DNA of 64,000 nucleotides from Acidimicrobiales bacterium (GTDB lineage: Bacteria; Actinomycetota; Acidimicrobiia; Acidimicrobiales; MedAcidi-G1): assembly GCA_029245675.1 (NCBI GenBank), contig JAQWOV010000021.1:1-64000 (forward strand), written 5' to 3'. Below are positions 51,549 through 60,851 of the stretch, one piece after another (the stretch's first letter is position 1; each line of letters begins with the position of its first letter). The notes beneath the pieces are model-generated. The model worked only from the letters and a program-made list of their open reading frames with translations. It was not told the DNA's origin and made no database searches. Both the position numbers and the translations under genes were made by a program.

Positions 51549-52586
51549 ATGAAATTTCAATTAGCGATCAACTTAGAAAGAATGGATGACACCTACGCGA
51601 TGCGTGATGTCGCCGATCACACAATTGAAATGGTGCAGATGGCTGAAGCAGGTGGATTCACCACGGTGTGGTCGGCGGAACATCACGCACTAGAAATGAC
51701 AATCGCTCCGAATCCCTTTCAAATTCTTACTTGGTGGGCAGGGCACACAGAAAAAATTCGTTTAGGTACTGCAGTAGCAGTAGCTGCATACTGGCATCCT
51801 CTGAATTTAGCGGGGGAAGCTGCTTTTCTCGATCTCGTTAGCGGGGGAAGATTAGAATTCGGTATTGGTTCAGGAGCGTACCAACGAGAATTTGATCGTA
51901 TGCACCCTGGTCTCTTGCAGTCTGATGCTTGGCGTTACATGCAAGAAATGATTCCAGTCCTCAAGGAACTTTGGGTTGGAGATTATGAACATGATGGAGA
52001 GTTCTGGTCTTTTCCTACTTCAACTTCTGTGCCTAAACCTGTACAACAACCCCATCCACCTATCTGGGTTGCTGCACGTTCTCCTATTACCTTTGATTAT
52101 GCAGTCAAAAATAGTTGCAACGTTATGTCATGGCCTATTGCCCGTTCATTCGCTGAAGCTGAACTCTATAAATCCCAGTTCGAAGACGCTCTCAAAAATT
52201 ATCCAGAAGCAGGGCGTCCAACTTTTACTATGATGCGTCATACCGCTGTTTATGAGTCTCAAGAAGAGTGGATGGTTCCGGTGCAAGCTGCTCAGCGTCA
52301 ACTCAGCCAGTTTGAAAATCTGTTCAAAAATTTAGGTGGCGTCTCTAATGGGTTTCCAAAAACGATTCCTTTGGAAGAAGTTGATAACCGCGACGAATAC
52401 GAGCCATCTATGTTGAAAGAAAATTTAATGTTCGGTACCCCAGATGAGGTAATAACCAAACTCCAAAAATATGAAGCCCTTGGGGTAGACGAATTTATTT
52501 ACTATGCAAGTCTCGGACTTGGTCATGAAGAACAAAAGAGGTCAATGGAGCTTTTCTGCAACGAAGTAGTTCCTGCTTTTACTTAA
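51549..52586 (+). CDS. LLM class flavin-dependent oxidoreductase
   Basis: Luciferase-like TIM-barrel protein of 345 residues using FMN or F420. The characteristic TVWSAEHHALEM lies near residue 39 and GRLEFGIGSGAYQREFDRMHPG near 103. It could be a monooxygenase or an F420-dependent dehydrogenase; the family split is not visible here. Located 47 bases after the hydrolase gene and 42 bases before the 2OG oxygenase gene, so these three genes probably form one transcript acting on a common substrate. Confidence 0.87.
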   Translation: MKFQLAINLERMDDTYAMRDVADHTIEMVQMAEAGGFTTVWSAEHHALEMTIAPNPFQILTWWAGHTEKIRLGTAVAVAAYWHPLNLAGEAAFLDLVSGGRLEFGIGSGAYQREFDRMHPGLLQSDAWRYMQEMIPVLKELWVGDYEHDGEFWSFPTSTSVPKPVQQPHPPIWVAARSPITFDYAVKNSCNVMSWPIARSFAEAELYKSQFEDALKNYPEAGRPTFTMMRHTAVYESQEEWMVPVQAAQRQLSQFENLFKNLGGVSNGFPKTIPLEEVDNRDEYEPSMLKENLMFGTPDEVITKLQKYEALGVDEFIYYASLGLGHEEQKRSMELFCNEVVPAFT

Positions 52587-52628
52587 TCAAATCTGGGTGA
52601 GAGTTTTTCTTTCAACTATGCTGGCTCA

Positions 52629-53582
52629 ATGATGGCAGACAAGATTCCTGTTATTGATCTCACTGGTGCGGATTGTGGCAAACGTCTTGATACAGCGTGG
52701 CGGGAAATTGGATTTGCCTGCGTTACTGGTCATCAAATAGATCCAGATCTTTTTACAGAAATGCGGTCTTTGCTAAAAAGGCTCTTTGCTTTATCTGATG
52801 AGATCAAAATAAATTACCAAATTACTCCTGAAAATTATCGGGGTTTTATTCCTCTTGGTTTTTTTACTCCGAATAGAAAAGAAATAACTGGAACTAACGC
52901 TGACGCTTACGAGGCGTTCAAACTTCATTGGGAATGCCCGCCAGAACATCCAGTCCGTAACGAATGTTCTTTATATGGATCTAATCGATGGGTCAATGAG
53001 ATTGATGACATGCATCAAATTATTTCTGCATACTGGGAAGCGTGTGACGTTCTGACTACTGATCTTCTTATCTTGGTCGCTAAATCTCTTAACGTTGATT
53101 CAAATATGCTTCAGTCAGTTTTTGAAGCGCCATTAACCAATATGACGCTTCTTCGGTATCCTGCTACTCCTAAAGAATCTGAATACGGGATACATCCACA
53201 TAAAGACACAAATATTTTTACTCTTTTACATCCTGACTCTGGTGGAGGTCTTGAAGTCAAAAATCAAGATGGTTCATGGATCGAGGTTGAATGTCCAGAA
53301 GGGGCACTTGTTATCAATACGGGAGAGATGCTTGAACTATGGTCCGGCGGTCACTACACCGCCACAGCACATCGTGTAATTAACCAAGGATCCGATCGTT
53401 ATTCATTCCCCTATTTCATGGTCCCAAATCACAAGGTAGTTATCAAACCATTAATACCCAGAAGGTTGGGATTTAAAAATTCACTTATGCCTGTTGGTGA
53501 GTTATCAGCCGAAGTTTGGCGAACCAACTGGGCAGAAGAAGAACCCAGTAATCATAAGTTTGACTTGGGATCAGTTTATTAA
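52629..53582 (+). CDS. 2-oxoglutarate/Fe(II)-dependent oxygenase (isopenicillin N synthase-like)
   Basis: Double-stranded beta-helix oxygenase of 317 residues. The iron triad is His191-x-Asp193 in GIHPHKDTNIF and His248 in ATAHRVINQ; 2-oxoglutarate is held by Arg257-x-Ser259 in SDRYSFPYF. N-terminal IPVIDLTGADCGKRLDTAWRE and IGFACVTGHQI are the DIOX_N-type domain. Substrate unknown. Same strand as the LLM gene, and followed after 88 bases by a permease that might export or import the substrate. Confidence 0.88.
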   Translation: MMADKIPVIDLTGADCGKRLDTAWREIGFACVTGHQIDPDLFTEMRSLLKRLFALSDEIKINYQITPENYRGFIPLGFFTPNRKEITGTNADAYEAFKLHWECPPEHPVRNECSLYGSNRWVNEIDDMHQIISAYWEACDVLTTDLLILVAKSLNVDSNMLQSVFEAPLTNMTLLRYPATPKESEYGIHPHKDTNIFTLLHPDSGGGLEVKNQDGSWIEVECPEGALVINTGEMLELWSGGHYTATAHRVINQGSDRYSFPYFMVPNHKVVIKPLIPRRLGFKNSLMPVGELSAEVWRTNWAEEEPSNHKFDLGSVY

Positions 53583-53670
53583 TGTAAGAATCTTGTTTGA
53601 GGGTTACCGAAATTGAGGCTGCAACGCCCTAAGATCTCCATTAATAGTCGCTCTAGAGATTGTTTAATCT

Positions 53671-54654
53671 ATGGCTCCAATACTTAGTCGGTTTCAAGGG
53701 TCAATCGTCGTTCTAATTTGTGGGCTTTCTTTCAGTTTTGGTCCATTGACTTTTAGATCAGTTGAAGAAGCTGATGCTTGGCAGTACCTTTTCTGGCGTA
53801 GTTCATCCGTAGCAATTTTATCCATCATCATTATTTGTCTCGCGAGACATAACCCATTTCGAGCAGTAGCCGAAGCGGGAAAAAACCAAATAATTGCTGG
53901 AATCTTGATGGGAGTACTGTTTACATTATTTATCGTGTCTCTGAGTAGGGCTACCGCAGCTTTTGTATTACTGATGCAATGTACGAGCCCTTTTTATGCC
54001 GCTTTTTTTAGTCGAATATTCCTCAAAGAATCGGTAGATCGAAAAACGTTGACTGCCATGATTTTTTCAATCTTTGGTATAGGAATCATGGTGGGTGGCA
54101 ACTTAGGAAGTGGTGATGCAATAGGAATTACTCTCGCCGCTATTCTCCCAATATTTCTTGGTGGTTATACCGTTCTGATACGTAGTGCCCCAATTCAGGA
54201 TCCTGGAGTCCCGGTAGTCATTGGTGGCATTACCGCAACAATAGTTTCTGTCATAGTTTCCCTGCCTGGTCCTGGTTTAAACGTCCCAGTAAATGACATC
54301 ATGATGGGGTGCATTGGTGGTGGCATACTCATTGGAATATTCGCACCATTATGGAATTATGCTCACCGATTTGTTCCGGCAGCTGATGTCAGTCTTTTAT
54401 TGATCTCTGAAATTATCGCTGCACCTATCTGGTTATGGATTTGGATGAACGAAACACCTACTTCAACAACGTTAATTGGCGGTGGGATCTGTTTAGCATC
54501 AGTTACATGGCTGACAAGACAAGTAGCGCGATCTACAAAAGATGTTTCACGATTTTCTAAACGGGTCCATGGGCTTTACGTAGGTGCTGCCCCGATATTC
54601 AAGCGACCCGATCTGAAAAAAACAAACACAGAGACTAAGGGCCTTCAAGAATAA
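53671..54654 (+). CDS. EamA/DMT superfamily transporter
   Basis: Membrane permease of about ten helices, 327 residues, in two repeated EamA halves (IVVLICGLSFSFGPLTFRSV start; second half from ILPIFLGGYTVLIRSAP). The C-terminal tail is basic and cytoplasmic. Such proteins move amino acids, nucleotides or metabolites, but a substrate cannot be read from sequence. The 3' end overlaps the acyltransferase gene on the other strand by 20 bases. Confidence 0.87.
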   Translation: MAPILSRFQGSIVVLICGLSFSFGPLTFRSVEEADAWQYLFWRSSSVAILSIIIICLARHNPFRAVAEAGKNQIIAGILMGVLFTLFIVSLSRATAAFVLLMQCTSPFYAAFFSRIFLKESVDRKTLTAMIFSIFGIGIMVGGNLGSGDAIGITLAAILPIFLGGYTVLIRSAPIQDPGVPVVIGGITATIVSVIVSLPGPGLNVPVNDIMMGCIGGGILIGIFAPLWNYAHRFVPAADVSLLLISEIIAAPIWLWIWMNETPTSTTLIGGGICLASVTWLTRQVARSTKDVSRFSKRVHGLYVGAAPIFKRPDLKKTNTETKGLQE

Positions 54655-56551
54655 TATTTGGAAATATAAAGTCGGCTACAAAATTGATTGCACCACTATC
54701 AACATCAAATGCCTCAAAGTGAACACAATCTGGTCGCGGATATCGCTCCGGATCACTTTCAACTTTTAAAGCGGTATCGAAAACAAATACGTGATCTTCA
54801 GAATTTGCTATTTCTGTAATAAATGCGTTGTATGTTTCCAAATTTTCTCGATACGGGCGCCTTTCACCCAGAATTAAACAATCAGAACGATCCTCAGTTT
54901 GAGGAGCAGTAAAAAATACTAAAGGAGCGTCTGCTAATTTCGTTTGTTCCACTAAGTCGCTATACGGTTCTTCAATAAGTTCAAGAGTCGCAGGAAAAAC
55001 ATATTGTTCACCTGTTTCAACATTTGTGTGGTCAAAAAATACTGACGCATGATCGAAAACTAAAACCAAGTCATATTCAGGAGTAATTACTCGTCTACAT
55101 GGCTGCCCAAAAGCATGAGGGTTTTGTTGATCCCACAGAGTAATCGTAAAGGACTCATAGTTTTCTTCTGTAAAGACCGGGCTACATAAAGCAAAGCCAT
55201 ACGTACCTATTTCTCCACCGACTACATCTACCCACCCATCAAGCGCTGGTCCAAGGTTTTGAGCAATGGAATCACCCATAATTGCCACTTTCGGGCTAGC
55301 GCTGATGTAAACACTTTTTTGAGTTTCGATATTGTTTTCTAATGGCTCTGTTTCTAGTAAAGAACTTGTTGTCAGATGTTCTTCTGGTGCTGTTGAGGCC
55401 AGTGGTAACTCTTCAAGTGAGAAAGTTGTTGTAGTTGTCGTCTCTACAAGAACAGCAGCAACAGCATCACTGATTTGCTGTTGAGATGTAGGACGCGGAG
55501 CTATAAAAATAATGACAACTAACGCGAGAGCGGTTCCAGCAGAAACTAAACCGAGAGTAAATAAGGGCTTTGTAATTTTTTTTCCAATACGGATGGGCCA
55601 TTCCAAAAAATGGTGAGATATTTCTGCAGCAATAAGTGTTAAAGCAATAGCTACAAGTGGTGGAGCATCCAGTAGTTCTAAAAAAGGCCAGTGAAATAAA
55701 TAAATGGCATAACTTCTTTTACCTAGCCAAACTAAAGGCGTGCAGCCCACAAAAAGGTTGGGTTTAGTTTCGCGGAGGGCGTAACCCGTAATAATCATGG
55801 CGGCCACTCCAATAAGTAAAAGTGCACCTTGTGTTACAAACGGGTCTGACTCTCCAAGAACAAAAACACCCCAAATCAAAACACCGGCAGCTAGCCCAGC
55901 AAGAGGTCCTGGTACTTTAAAACCTGGGTAGTTCTTAACTAAATACGCAAGCAGCGCTCCGACAAAAACTTCAGCGAACCGAAATGGTGTCGCAAAGTAA
56001 GCATCAGCATTCCCCCACCAAAGAACTAAACCAATTGCTATAACAACTCCACCCGCCATTAACGCTCTACGAAGACCAAATACGACCACTAACAAAGGCC
56101 AAAATAAATACACCTGTTCCTCAATAGAGAGACTCCAAAGATGTGCAAAAGGGCGAGGATCAGAATTAAAAATTTCCCAATACCCTCCGGTTTCTGATAA
56201 TGACCACCAATTATGAACATAGAAAGTTGCAGCTAGACCCTCTTCAGAAACATCTCTCAAGATGTCTTTATCGATGATTGCAACTACCGTCACTGTTGCG
56301 GCGATAGTCGCTAGTGCCGCAGGAAGTAAGCGGCGTGCCCTACCTCCCCAAAAACTCGCCATCGAGGCTCGGGTGAATTCATGGTCACGATCTACTATTT
56401 GGGTAATCAAGAACCCAGAGAGGGTAAAGAAAACTGAAACCCCTATCCATCCGCCTGGAAGAATTGAAGGCCATGCATGGTAAATAACAACTGCTAGAAC
56501 GGATAACCCGCGTATTCCATCTAAAGCAGAAATGCGAGAAACAGAACCCAT
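54635..56551 (-). CDS. OafA-type acyltransferase with SGNH domain
   Basis: Cell-envelope O-acyltransferase of 638 residues. The first 350 form the acyltransferase-3 membrane domain with about ten helices, opening LDGIRGLSVLAVVIYHAW (His catalytic in this motif) and later RLLPAALATIAATVTVV; the last 200 form an extracytoplasmic SGNH esterase domain with Ser428 in IMGDSIAQN and the Asp608-x-x-His611 pair in DCVHF. A Thr/Glu-rich linker joins the two. This pair of domains acetylates surface polysaccharide or peptidoglycan. The gene stands first beside four lipoprotein genes on the same strand, but those lie upstream of it. Confidence 0.9.
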   Translation of the reverse strand: MGSVSRISALDGIRGLSVLAVVIYHAWPSILPGGWIGVSVFFTLSGFLITQIVDRDHEFTRASMASFWGGRARRLLPAALATIAATVTVVAIIDKDILRDVSEEGLAATFYVHNWWSLSETGGYWEIFNSDPRPFAHLWSLSIEEQVYLFWPLLVVVFGLRRALMAGGVVIAIGLVLWWGNADAYFATPFRFAEVFVGALLAYLVKNYPGFKVPGPLAGLAAGVLIWGVFVLGESDPFVTQGALLLIGVAAMIITGYALRETKPNLFVGCTPLVWLGKRSYAIYLFHWPFLELLDAPPLVAIALTLIAAEISHHFLEWPIRIGKKITKPLFTLGLVSAGTALALVVIIFIAPRPTSQQQISDAVAAVLVETTTTTTFSLEELPLASTAPEEHLTTSSLLETEPLENNIETQKSVYISASPKVAIMGDSIAQNLGPALDGWVDVVGGEIGTYGFALCSPVFTEENYESFTITLWDQQNPHAFGQPCRRVITPEYDLVLVFDHASVFFDHTNVETGEQYVFPATLELIEEPYSDLVEQTKLADAPLVFFTAPQTEDRSDCLILGERRPYRENLETYNAFITEIANSEDHVFVFDTALKVESDPERYPRPDCVHFEAFDVDSGAINFVADFIFPNIILEGP

Positions 56552-56603
56552 ATGTAGGAGACCTTACATAAAGAAAAATCTACTACAGATTTTTGTTAAA
56601 TTT

Positions 56604-57539
56604 TTAATGACAGTAAGGAACTCGTGGAACAGAAATTGACTGTGAAACCTGTCCTTCCGGAGTTTCTGAATGATCAAACATAAACCCTGTGGTCTCTCCC
56701 CAGTCTGAACCTTCAAAGCCTTCTGGATAATCTTCTGGTTCTAAAAGTTCATTCATATAAAGCAAATATGCTGCTTCTGGGAGGGTGTCAAAAATTCCTT
56801 CTTTTCCGTCTACTTCAATATCTATATTGAATGCTTCCCCTATGGACTGGATTGAATCGCCCATTTGCACTCCACCTGGTAGAGAAACCATATCTGGTGT
56901 TATAAAAATTTCTGGCCAATCATCAAAGCCTTCGTGGTAGTCAATAATCCAATCAGCTACATACGGAGCTGAGTACACCATAAAAGAAAAATCGAAATCA
57001 GGGTCAGGCTCTTGTAAAAATGAGACTCGGAGATTATCCCAATAAATAGATTGTTCTAAAGTGTCGGGACTCAAACCACCTCGGCAAGTTGGTGACGACC
57101 AACCGATGTCAGTGGGGAGTCCAAGTTTTTCCATCAAAGTAAGAAAAGCTGAAGTTCCTTCGTCTCCTAAGTGCACTCCGCATAGTGAAGGAATCGTGCC
57201 GGGCATGACATTTATTTCACAGTCGAGCGTCTCTTCGGGAGGAATCGTGGTTGTTGTGGCTGGCGCTTCTGTTGTGGCTGGCGCTTCTGTTGTGGCTGGC
57301 GCTTCTGTTGTGGCTGGCGCTTCTGTTGTGGCTGGTGCTTCTGTTGTAGCTGGAGATTGTGTGTCTTCCATTGACCAAACTTCTAATTGTTCCTCTAATT
57401 CTTCGACTTGTTGTTCTAACGCTTGGAGAGCACTTAAGTTATCTTGGCTTTTCTCGCTTGAACATCCAGCGAAAAGGCCTACTGAACAAATCGTTACTAA
57501 TATCATTCGCGTTAACGAAGGTCTATTACCGTGAAACAT
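56604..57539 (-). CDS. Lipoprotein with coiled coil and ATTEAP repeats
   Basis: A 311-residue secreted lipoprotein. The signal ends in LFAGC with lipidated Cys26. After that come a short coiled coil (ALQALEQQVEELEEQLEVW), a Thr/Pro linker with five ATTEAP units, and a C-terminal domain of about 200 residues with paired Cys (CEINVMPGTIPSLCGVHLG, and others) and a final PYCH. It resembles actinobacterial surface proteins by layout only; no domain family was recognised. It is 30 bases downstream of the next lipoprotein gene and belongs to a four-gene run. Confidence 0.8.
   Translation of the reverse strand: MFHGNRPSLTRMILVTICSVGLFAGCSSEKSQDNLSALQALEQQVEELEEQLEVWSMEDTQSPATTEAPATTEAPATTEAPATTEAPATTEAPATTTTIPPEETLDCEINVMPGTIPSLCGVHLGDEGTSAFLTLMEKLGLPTDIGWSSPTCRGGLSPDTLEQSIYWDNLRVSFLQEPDPDFDFSFMVYSAPYVADWIIDYHEGFDDWPEIFITPDMVSLPGGVQMGDSIQSIGEAFNIDIEVDGKEGIFDTLPEAAYLLYMNELLEPEDYPEGFEGSDWGETTGFMFDHSETPEGQVSQSISVPRVPYCH
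57253..57342 (-). repeat. Five 18-bp tandem repeats
   Basis: Unit GTTGTGGCTGGCGCTTCT (plus-strand reading) is repeated four times exactly and a fifth time with one change (GGTGCT), followed by a partial sixth. It encodes the ATTEAP units of the lipoprotein linker and is a likely site of copy-number change. Confidence 0.9.
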
Positions 57540-57569
57540 TTTCTTTCTCTTTTTTCGATAGTTTCTGAA

Positions 57570-58739
57570 TCAAAACGTTGGACAATTCATTGTGGTTAGA
57601 GACGGATAAGGCCCAGGAATTATTGCACCTTCAAGCTCTACCGAAATAACTAGTTCTAAAGTATCACCAACAAGACGAAATGGCAGACCCGAAATGGCCC
57701 AGAATCCGCCTTCAACTGGATAATCCTCATTATAGGTGAAGAGCGGTTCTCCTTCAAAAGTTGAACAGTGAACACGATATCTATCTCCAGTCGGTGCAAG
57801 ACCCAACCAGATTGTGAACTGGTCCTCGTGGCCCTCTATATTGCTGCCGACCACAGTGAGCGAGCAACCATGAAGGACGACCATATGATGCTTACCTGGG
57901 CTATGTGTTCCGCCCATACCCATCGAATAGACCCAAATTTCTTCCCGATCATTTTCGTTGACATCTGTTATGTATGCAATATCGAAATCTACTTCACCTG
58001 AATCTGGGCCAAGATCTAAATAAAATTCAACATCATGCCAGGAAGAAGTTACGTGAAGATACCATCTTCCGGTGTCATCCTGGGCATCAATAATGCTTGC
58101 ATAATCAATTTCGCCGTCTCCATCAATATCAACTTCCCAAGATGGTTCCCAATCAATAACTGGAATGTCGGTTGGCGCGGGGTCACCCGGGCACGTTAGA
58201 TCAAGCAATCCAGGAAGAATTCCTAGAGGTACGGTGCCAACCGTTACCAAATCTAACAATCCTGGGGTACCAGGAAGGATTGACTCAGGGGCATCCTCTT
58301 CTTCTGCAGCTTCTGCGTCTGCTGCTGCGGCGGCAGCGGCTTCAGCTTCAGCAATTATCGCGGCGGCAGCTGCCTCAGCGGCAGCAGCGGCGGCAGTGGC
58401 TTCTGCAAGTTCTGCGACAGCAGCAGCAGCTTCAGCGGCAGCAAGAGCATCAGCGTCACCAGTTACTGCTGCTTCTTCAGCGGCGGCAGCAACTGCAGCA
58501 GCGGCACTAGCCTCTGCCGATGCTGCTTCAGCGGCAGCAGCGGCAGCATCGGCAATTGCTTGAGCAGCTTTAGCTTCTGCATCTACTCGCGCTTGTTCAG
58601 CGTCTGCTAATGCTTCAGTAGCTTCTTCAAGAACTGCTCGTGCCTCGTCCAAATCGTTACCACTATCTGAACAAGCAGCACCAAATAAGGCAACTACAAT
58701 TACTAGAGCACCAAACTTCATTCTCGTTACATTTTTCAT
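57570..58739 (-). CDS. Alanine-rich coiled-coil lipoprotein with DxDGDG-type C-terminal domain
   Basis: A 389-residue lipoprotein: signal ending ALFGAAC with Cys23, then about 125 residues made almost entirely of Ala with Glu, Asp and Lys/Arg (predicted long helix; about 30-155) and a C-terminal domain with calcium-binding-like DIDGDGEIDYASIIDAQDD and DVNENDREEIWVYSMG motifs, and paired cysteines. The C-terminal domain recurs in the neighbouring gene at 58771-59904, so the two are paralogues with different stalks. The GC-rich Ala block looks unlike its surroundings by base composition but is a coding low-complexity region, not foreign DNA. Confidence 0.8.
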   Translation of the reverse strand: MKNVTRMKFGALVIVVALFGAACSDSGNDLDEARAVLEEATEALADAEQARVDAEAKAAQAIADAAAAAAEAASAEASAAAAVAAAAEEAAVTGDADALAAAEAAAAVAELAEATAAAAAAEAAAAAIIAEAEAAAAAAADAEAAEEEDAPESILPGTPGLLDLVTVGTVPLGILPGLLDLTCPGDPAPTDIPVIDWEPSWEVDIDGDGEIDYASIIDAQDDTGRWYLHVTSSWHDVEFYLDLGPDSGEVDFDIAYITDVNENDREEIWVYSMGMGGTHSPGKHHMVVLHGCSLTVVGSNIEGHEDQFTIWLGLAPTGDRYRVHCSTFEGEPLFTYNEDYPVEGGFWAISGLPFRLVGDTLELVISVELEGAIIPGPYPSLTTMNCPTF

Positions 58740-58770
58740 GATCGTTCCTTAATCTAAAATTTTCTTGTCT

Positions 58771-59904
58771 TTATGATTCGATCCACGGAGGAGAATCATG
58801 TATCCAACTTTCACAGTCGGTGCCATAAGGCCCACCAGGATCTACAAAAGTTTCTAAATTTCTTACCGTGATGAAAGTAAAACCTGTTGAACTAAGTTGA
58901 TACACCATTCCAGTAAGCGATCCTTCACCCTCAACTGCGCCTACAACTCTTTCGTATTGAACAATTACAGGTACACCGTCTTCTAATTCACAAGCAATCC
59001 GCCACGAAGTCCCTACAGTGCCCCCGTCAATAAATAGTTCGTTACTGTCAGGAATGTAGGCAATCTTCAATTCACAATCTTCAAAGATAAGAACTCGATA
59101 ACCGACTGTTGAAGCCCCAAATGGAATTTGTCTTACCCAGAATTCACTTCGATTATCTGCGTTTATATCTGTGCCAAAACTTGCCTTCCATTGATTCGCA
59201 GGCGCAGTACCAATGTCATCTAATTCAACCCAATATGGGCCGAACCCAGAACCAGATACTTGCGCATAAAAGACTTCAAGATCCCAGTTGTAATAAGTTT
59301 GACCAGCCTCAGTATTTCCATCTCCATCCATGTCTAAGACAATTGATGCCATTGGTATCGCTTCAGAATCGGGCATGGGATCTTGAGGTGGGCAAGGTAG
59401 TGGTTCTTCATCAGGAACACCTTCTGCAGGGAATCCTTTTTCTTCTAAAGCAGCTAAGTGGGCTTCTCTAGTAACTGCCCCGTACCATCCATCTGCTTCT
59501 ATTCCCAAAAGTTTTTGGAGTTCTTCAACCGCTTCACTATTCTCTAGCCATAAGTAGGACTCAAGAAGCATTGCTTCTTCCTGCATTATTTGATCAACTT
59601 CTGATTCATCAGAATCTTCTATCTGTTCATCAGAGTTTTCTGTCAGTTCTTCCTGAACAGTTTCATCTTGTGACTCTTCGACTTGTACTGATTGGTTCTC
59701 TGTATTTTGCTGAAGATCCTGGATAGTTTGTTGAAGTTCCGCAATTTGTTCTTGAGTTTCAGCAAGTTTTTCAGTTAACAGCTCATTTGAACTCGAGCTT
59801 GATGTTTCTGACCCACAGGATGCAGCGAATAAAAGACATGCGGCGATTAATGACCCTATTTTTATATGGGTTAAACGATTTCTCATATAAATTTCTTGCT
59901 TCAT
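58771..59904 (-). CDS. Lipoprotein with peptidoglycan-binding and DxDGDG-type domains
   Basis: A 377-residue lipoprotein with signal ending LLFAASC (lipidated Cys30; the ATG six codons downstream is an alternative start). A Glu/Gln-rich coiled coil (about 37-105) is followed by AVEELQKLLGIEADGWYGAV, which fits a PG_binding_1 peptidoglycan-binding domain (about 119-150), then a C-terminal domain with MDGDGNTEAGQTYYNWDLEVF and DINADNRSEFWVRQIPFGAS, homologous to that of the neighbour at 57570-58739. It is anchored in the membrane and likely touches the cell wall. Function is not known. Confidence 0.82.
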   Translation of the reverse strand: MKQEIYMRNRLTHIKIGSLIAACLLFAASCGSETSSSSSNELLTEKLAETQEQIAELQQTIQDLQQNTENQSVQVEESQDETVQEELTENSDEQIEDSDESEVDQIMQEEAMLLESYLWLENSEAVEELQKLLGIEADGWYGAVTREAHLAALEEKGFPAEGVPDEEPLPCPPQDPMPDSEAIPMASIVLDMDGDGNTEAGQTYYNWDLEVFYAQVSGSGFGPYWVELDDIGTAPANQWKASFGTDINADNRSEFWVRQIPFGASTVGYRVLIFEDCELKIAYIPDSNELFIDGGTVGTSWRIACELEDGVPVIVQYERVVGAVEGEGSLTGMVYQLSSTGFTFITVRNLETFVDPGGPYGTDCESWIHDSPPWIES

Positions 59905-60033
59905 AATTCCTCTTTCTTGCTGTTCTTACCCTTTAGATCACGCGCTCACTCATTTCTTACACTTTCAAAAAATTTTAAAGTATTTATACCTCTTGTTTAT
60001 AGTTAAATCTAATAGTTGTCTTTCTAAACACTG

Positions 60034-60732
60034 CTAATCAAAGAACGCGCATTCTCCATAGCCTGGTCCAGCACCACTTGAAGGTAGTGCTCCAAGGGCA
60101 TCGTATAATTCCTCGATTAAACCCACCAAGATACTTACACCCTGGGTATTGCCAGAATTTTGTGAAGCCATCTGAAGAGTTCCTTGAAATTCTGCTGGGT
60201 CGTTGAATACTTCTTGCTCAACTCCCCACCCGATGAGATATATGGCTCGAGCCCAACATCCTGCATACTCTTGATCTGGTTGAGGGCTGCTCCCCCTGTC
60301 AATGCCACATTCAGTTTCAAGATGATTGATCAGTAGGTCATGAACATCGTCTAGATCATGACCGTTCGTTTCTCCGGTTGTAAAAGCCTCTACGTAGATA
60401 GCCCATTCGTCTAAGAGTTCTGGTGGAGATAACTCTGCCATCAGATTCAAGTACTCAATGTGGCTTGGGCCTGGATCAGCGTAATTATTTGTCCAGTCCT
60501 CAAACCAGTGAAGCGCAGTTTCACAATAGTTATCAGCGGTAACCAGTATTTCTTCATTAGAAGTAGGAGATGACCCAAGAGTTGTTGAAGGTTCAGTAGA
60601 AAGAGTTGTTGAAGCTTCAGTAGAAAAAGAAGACTCAGAACTGCTGTCTACCCCACTACCTGCGGTGTCGTCACTGCAACTAGCCAGAAGAAGGGAACCG
60701 GATAGAACTAAGACCGTCAAGATGGTTTTCAT
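60034..60732 (-). CDS. Small Cys-rich lipoprotein
   Basis: A 232-residue lipoprotein with signal ending LLLASC and lipidated Cys19. A Ser/Thr-rich linker with two repeats of STEASTTL/STEPSTTL (encoded by a 24-base tandem duplication near 60585-60632) leads to a helical C-terminal domain with four to five Cys (DNYCETALHWFEDW, ETECGIDRG, AGCWARAIYLIG, YGECAFFD). No known family. It begins the four-lipoprotein series, with a 129-base gap before the next gene in which I saw no feature beyond promoter-like AT-rich DNA. Confidence 0.78.
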   Translation of the reverse strand: MKTILTVLVLSGSLLLASCSDDTAGSGVDSSSESSFSTEASTTLSTEPSTTLGSSPTSNEEILVTADNYCETALHWFEDWTNNYADPGPSHIEYLNLMAELSPPELLDEWAIYVEAFTTGETNGHDLDDVHDLLINHLETECGIDRGSSPQPDQEYAGCWARAIYLIGWGVEQEVFNDPAEFQGTLQMASQNSGNTQGVSILVGLIEELYDALGALPSSGAGPGYGECAFFD

Positions 60733-60851
60733 TTTTTGTCCTTTACCTTCAGGTACAAAAAGTGTAGATACAGCCTTACCGGCTAGTCAAATAAGTTTGG
60801 TTGCCCTAGCCATAACACATTGTTAACTGCTGCCGTCAAGGAAGGTTCCGA

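Noticed and set aside
57061-57534. Plus-strand frame with repeated VVAGAS units
   Set aside because: Antisense of the ATTEAP tandem repeat; no ribosome site and no family resemblance.
58165-58563. Ala/Ser-rich open frame on the plus strand
   Set aside because: Antisense shadow of the Ala-rich block of the lipoprotein gene; low-complexity GC-rich DNA lacks stops in several frames.
58300-58620. GC-rich Ala-coding block as horizontally acquired DNA
   Set aside because: The base bias follows from alanine codons (GCN) in a low-complexity helix, within an otherwise typical gene.
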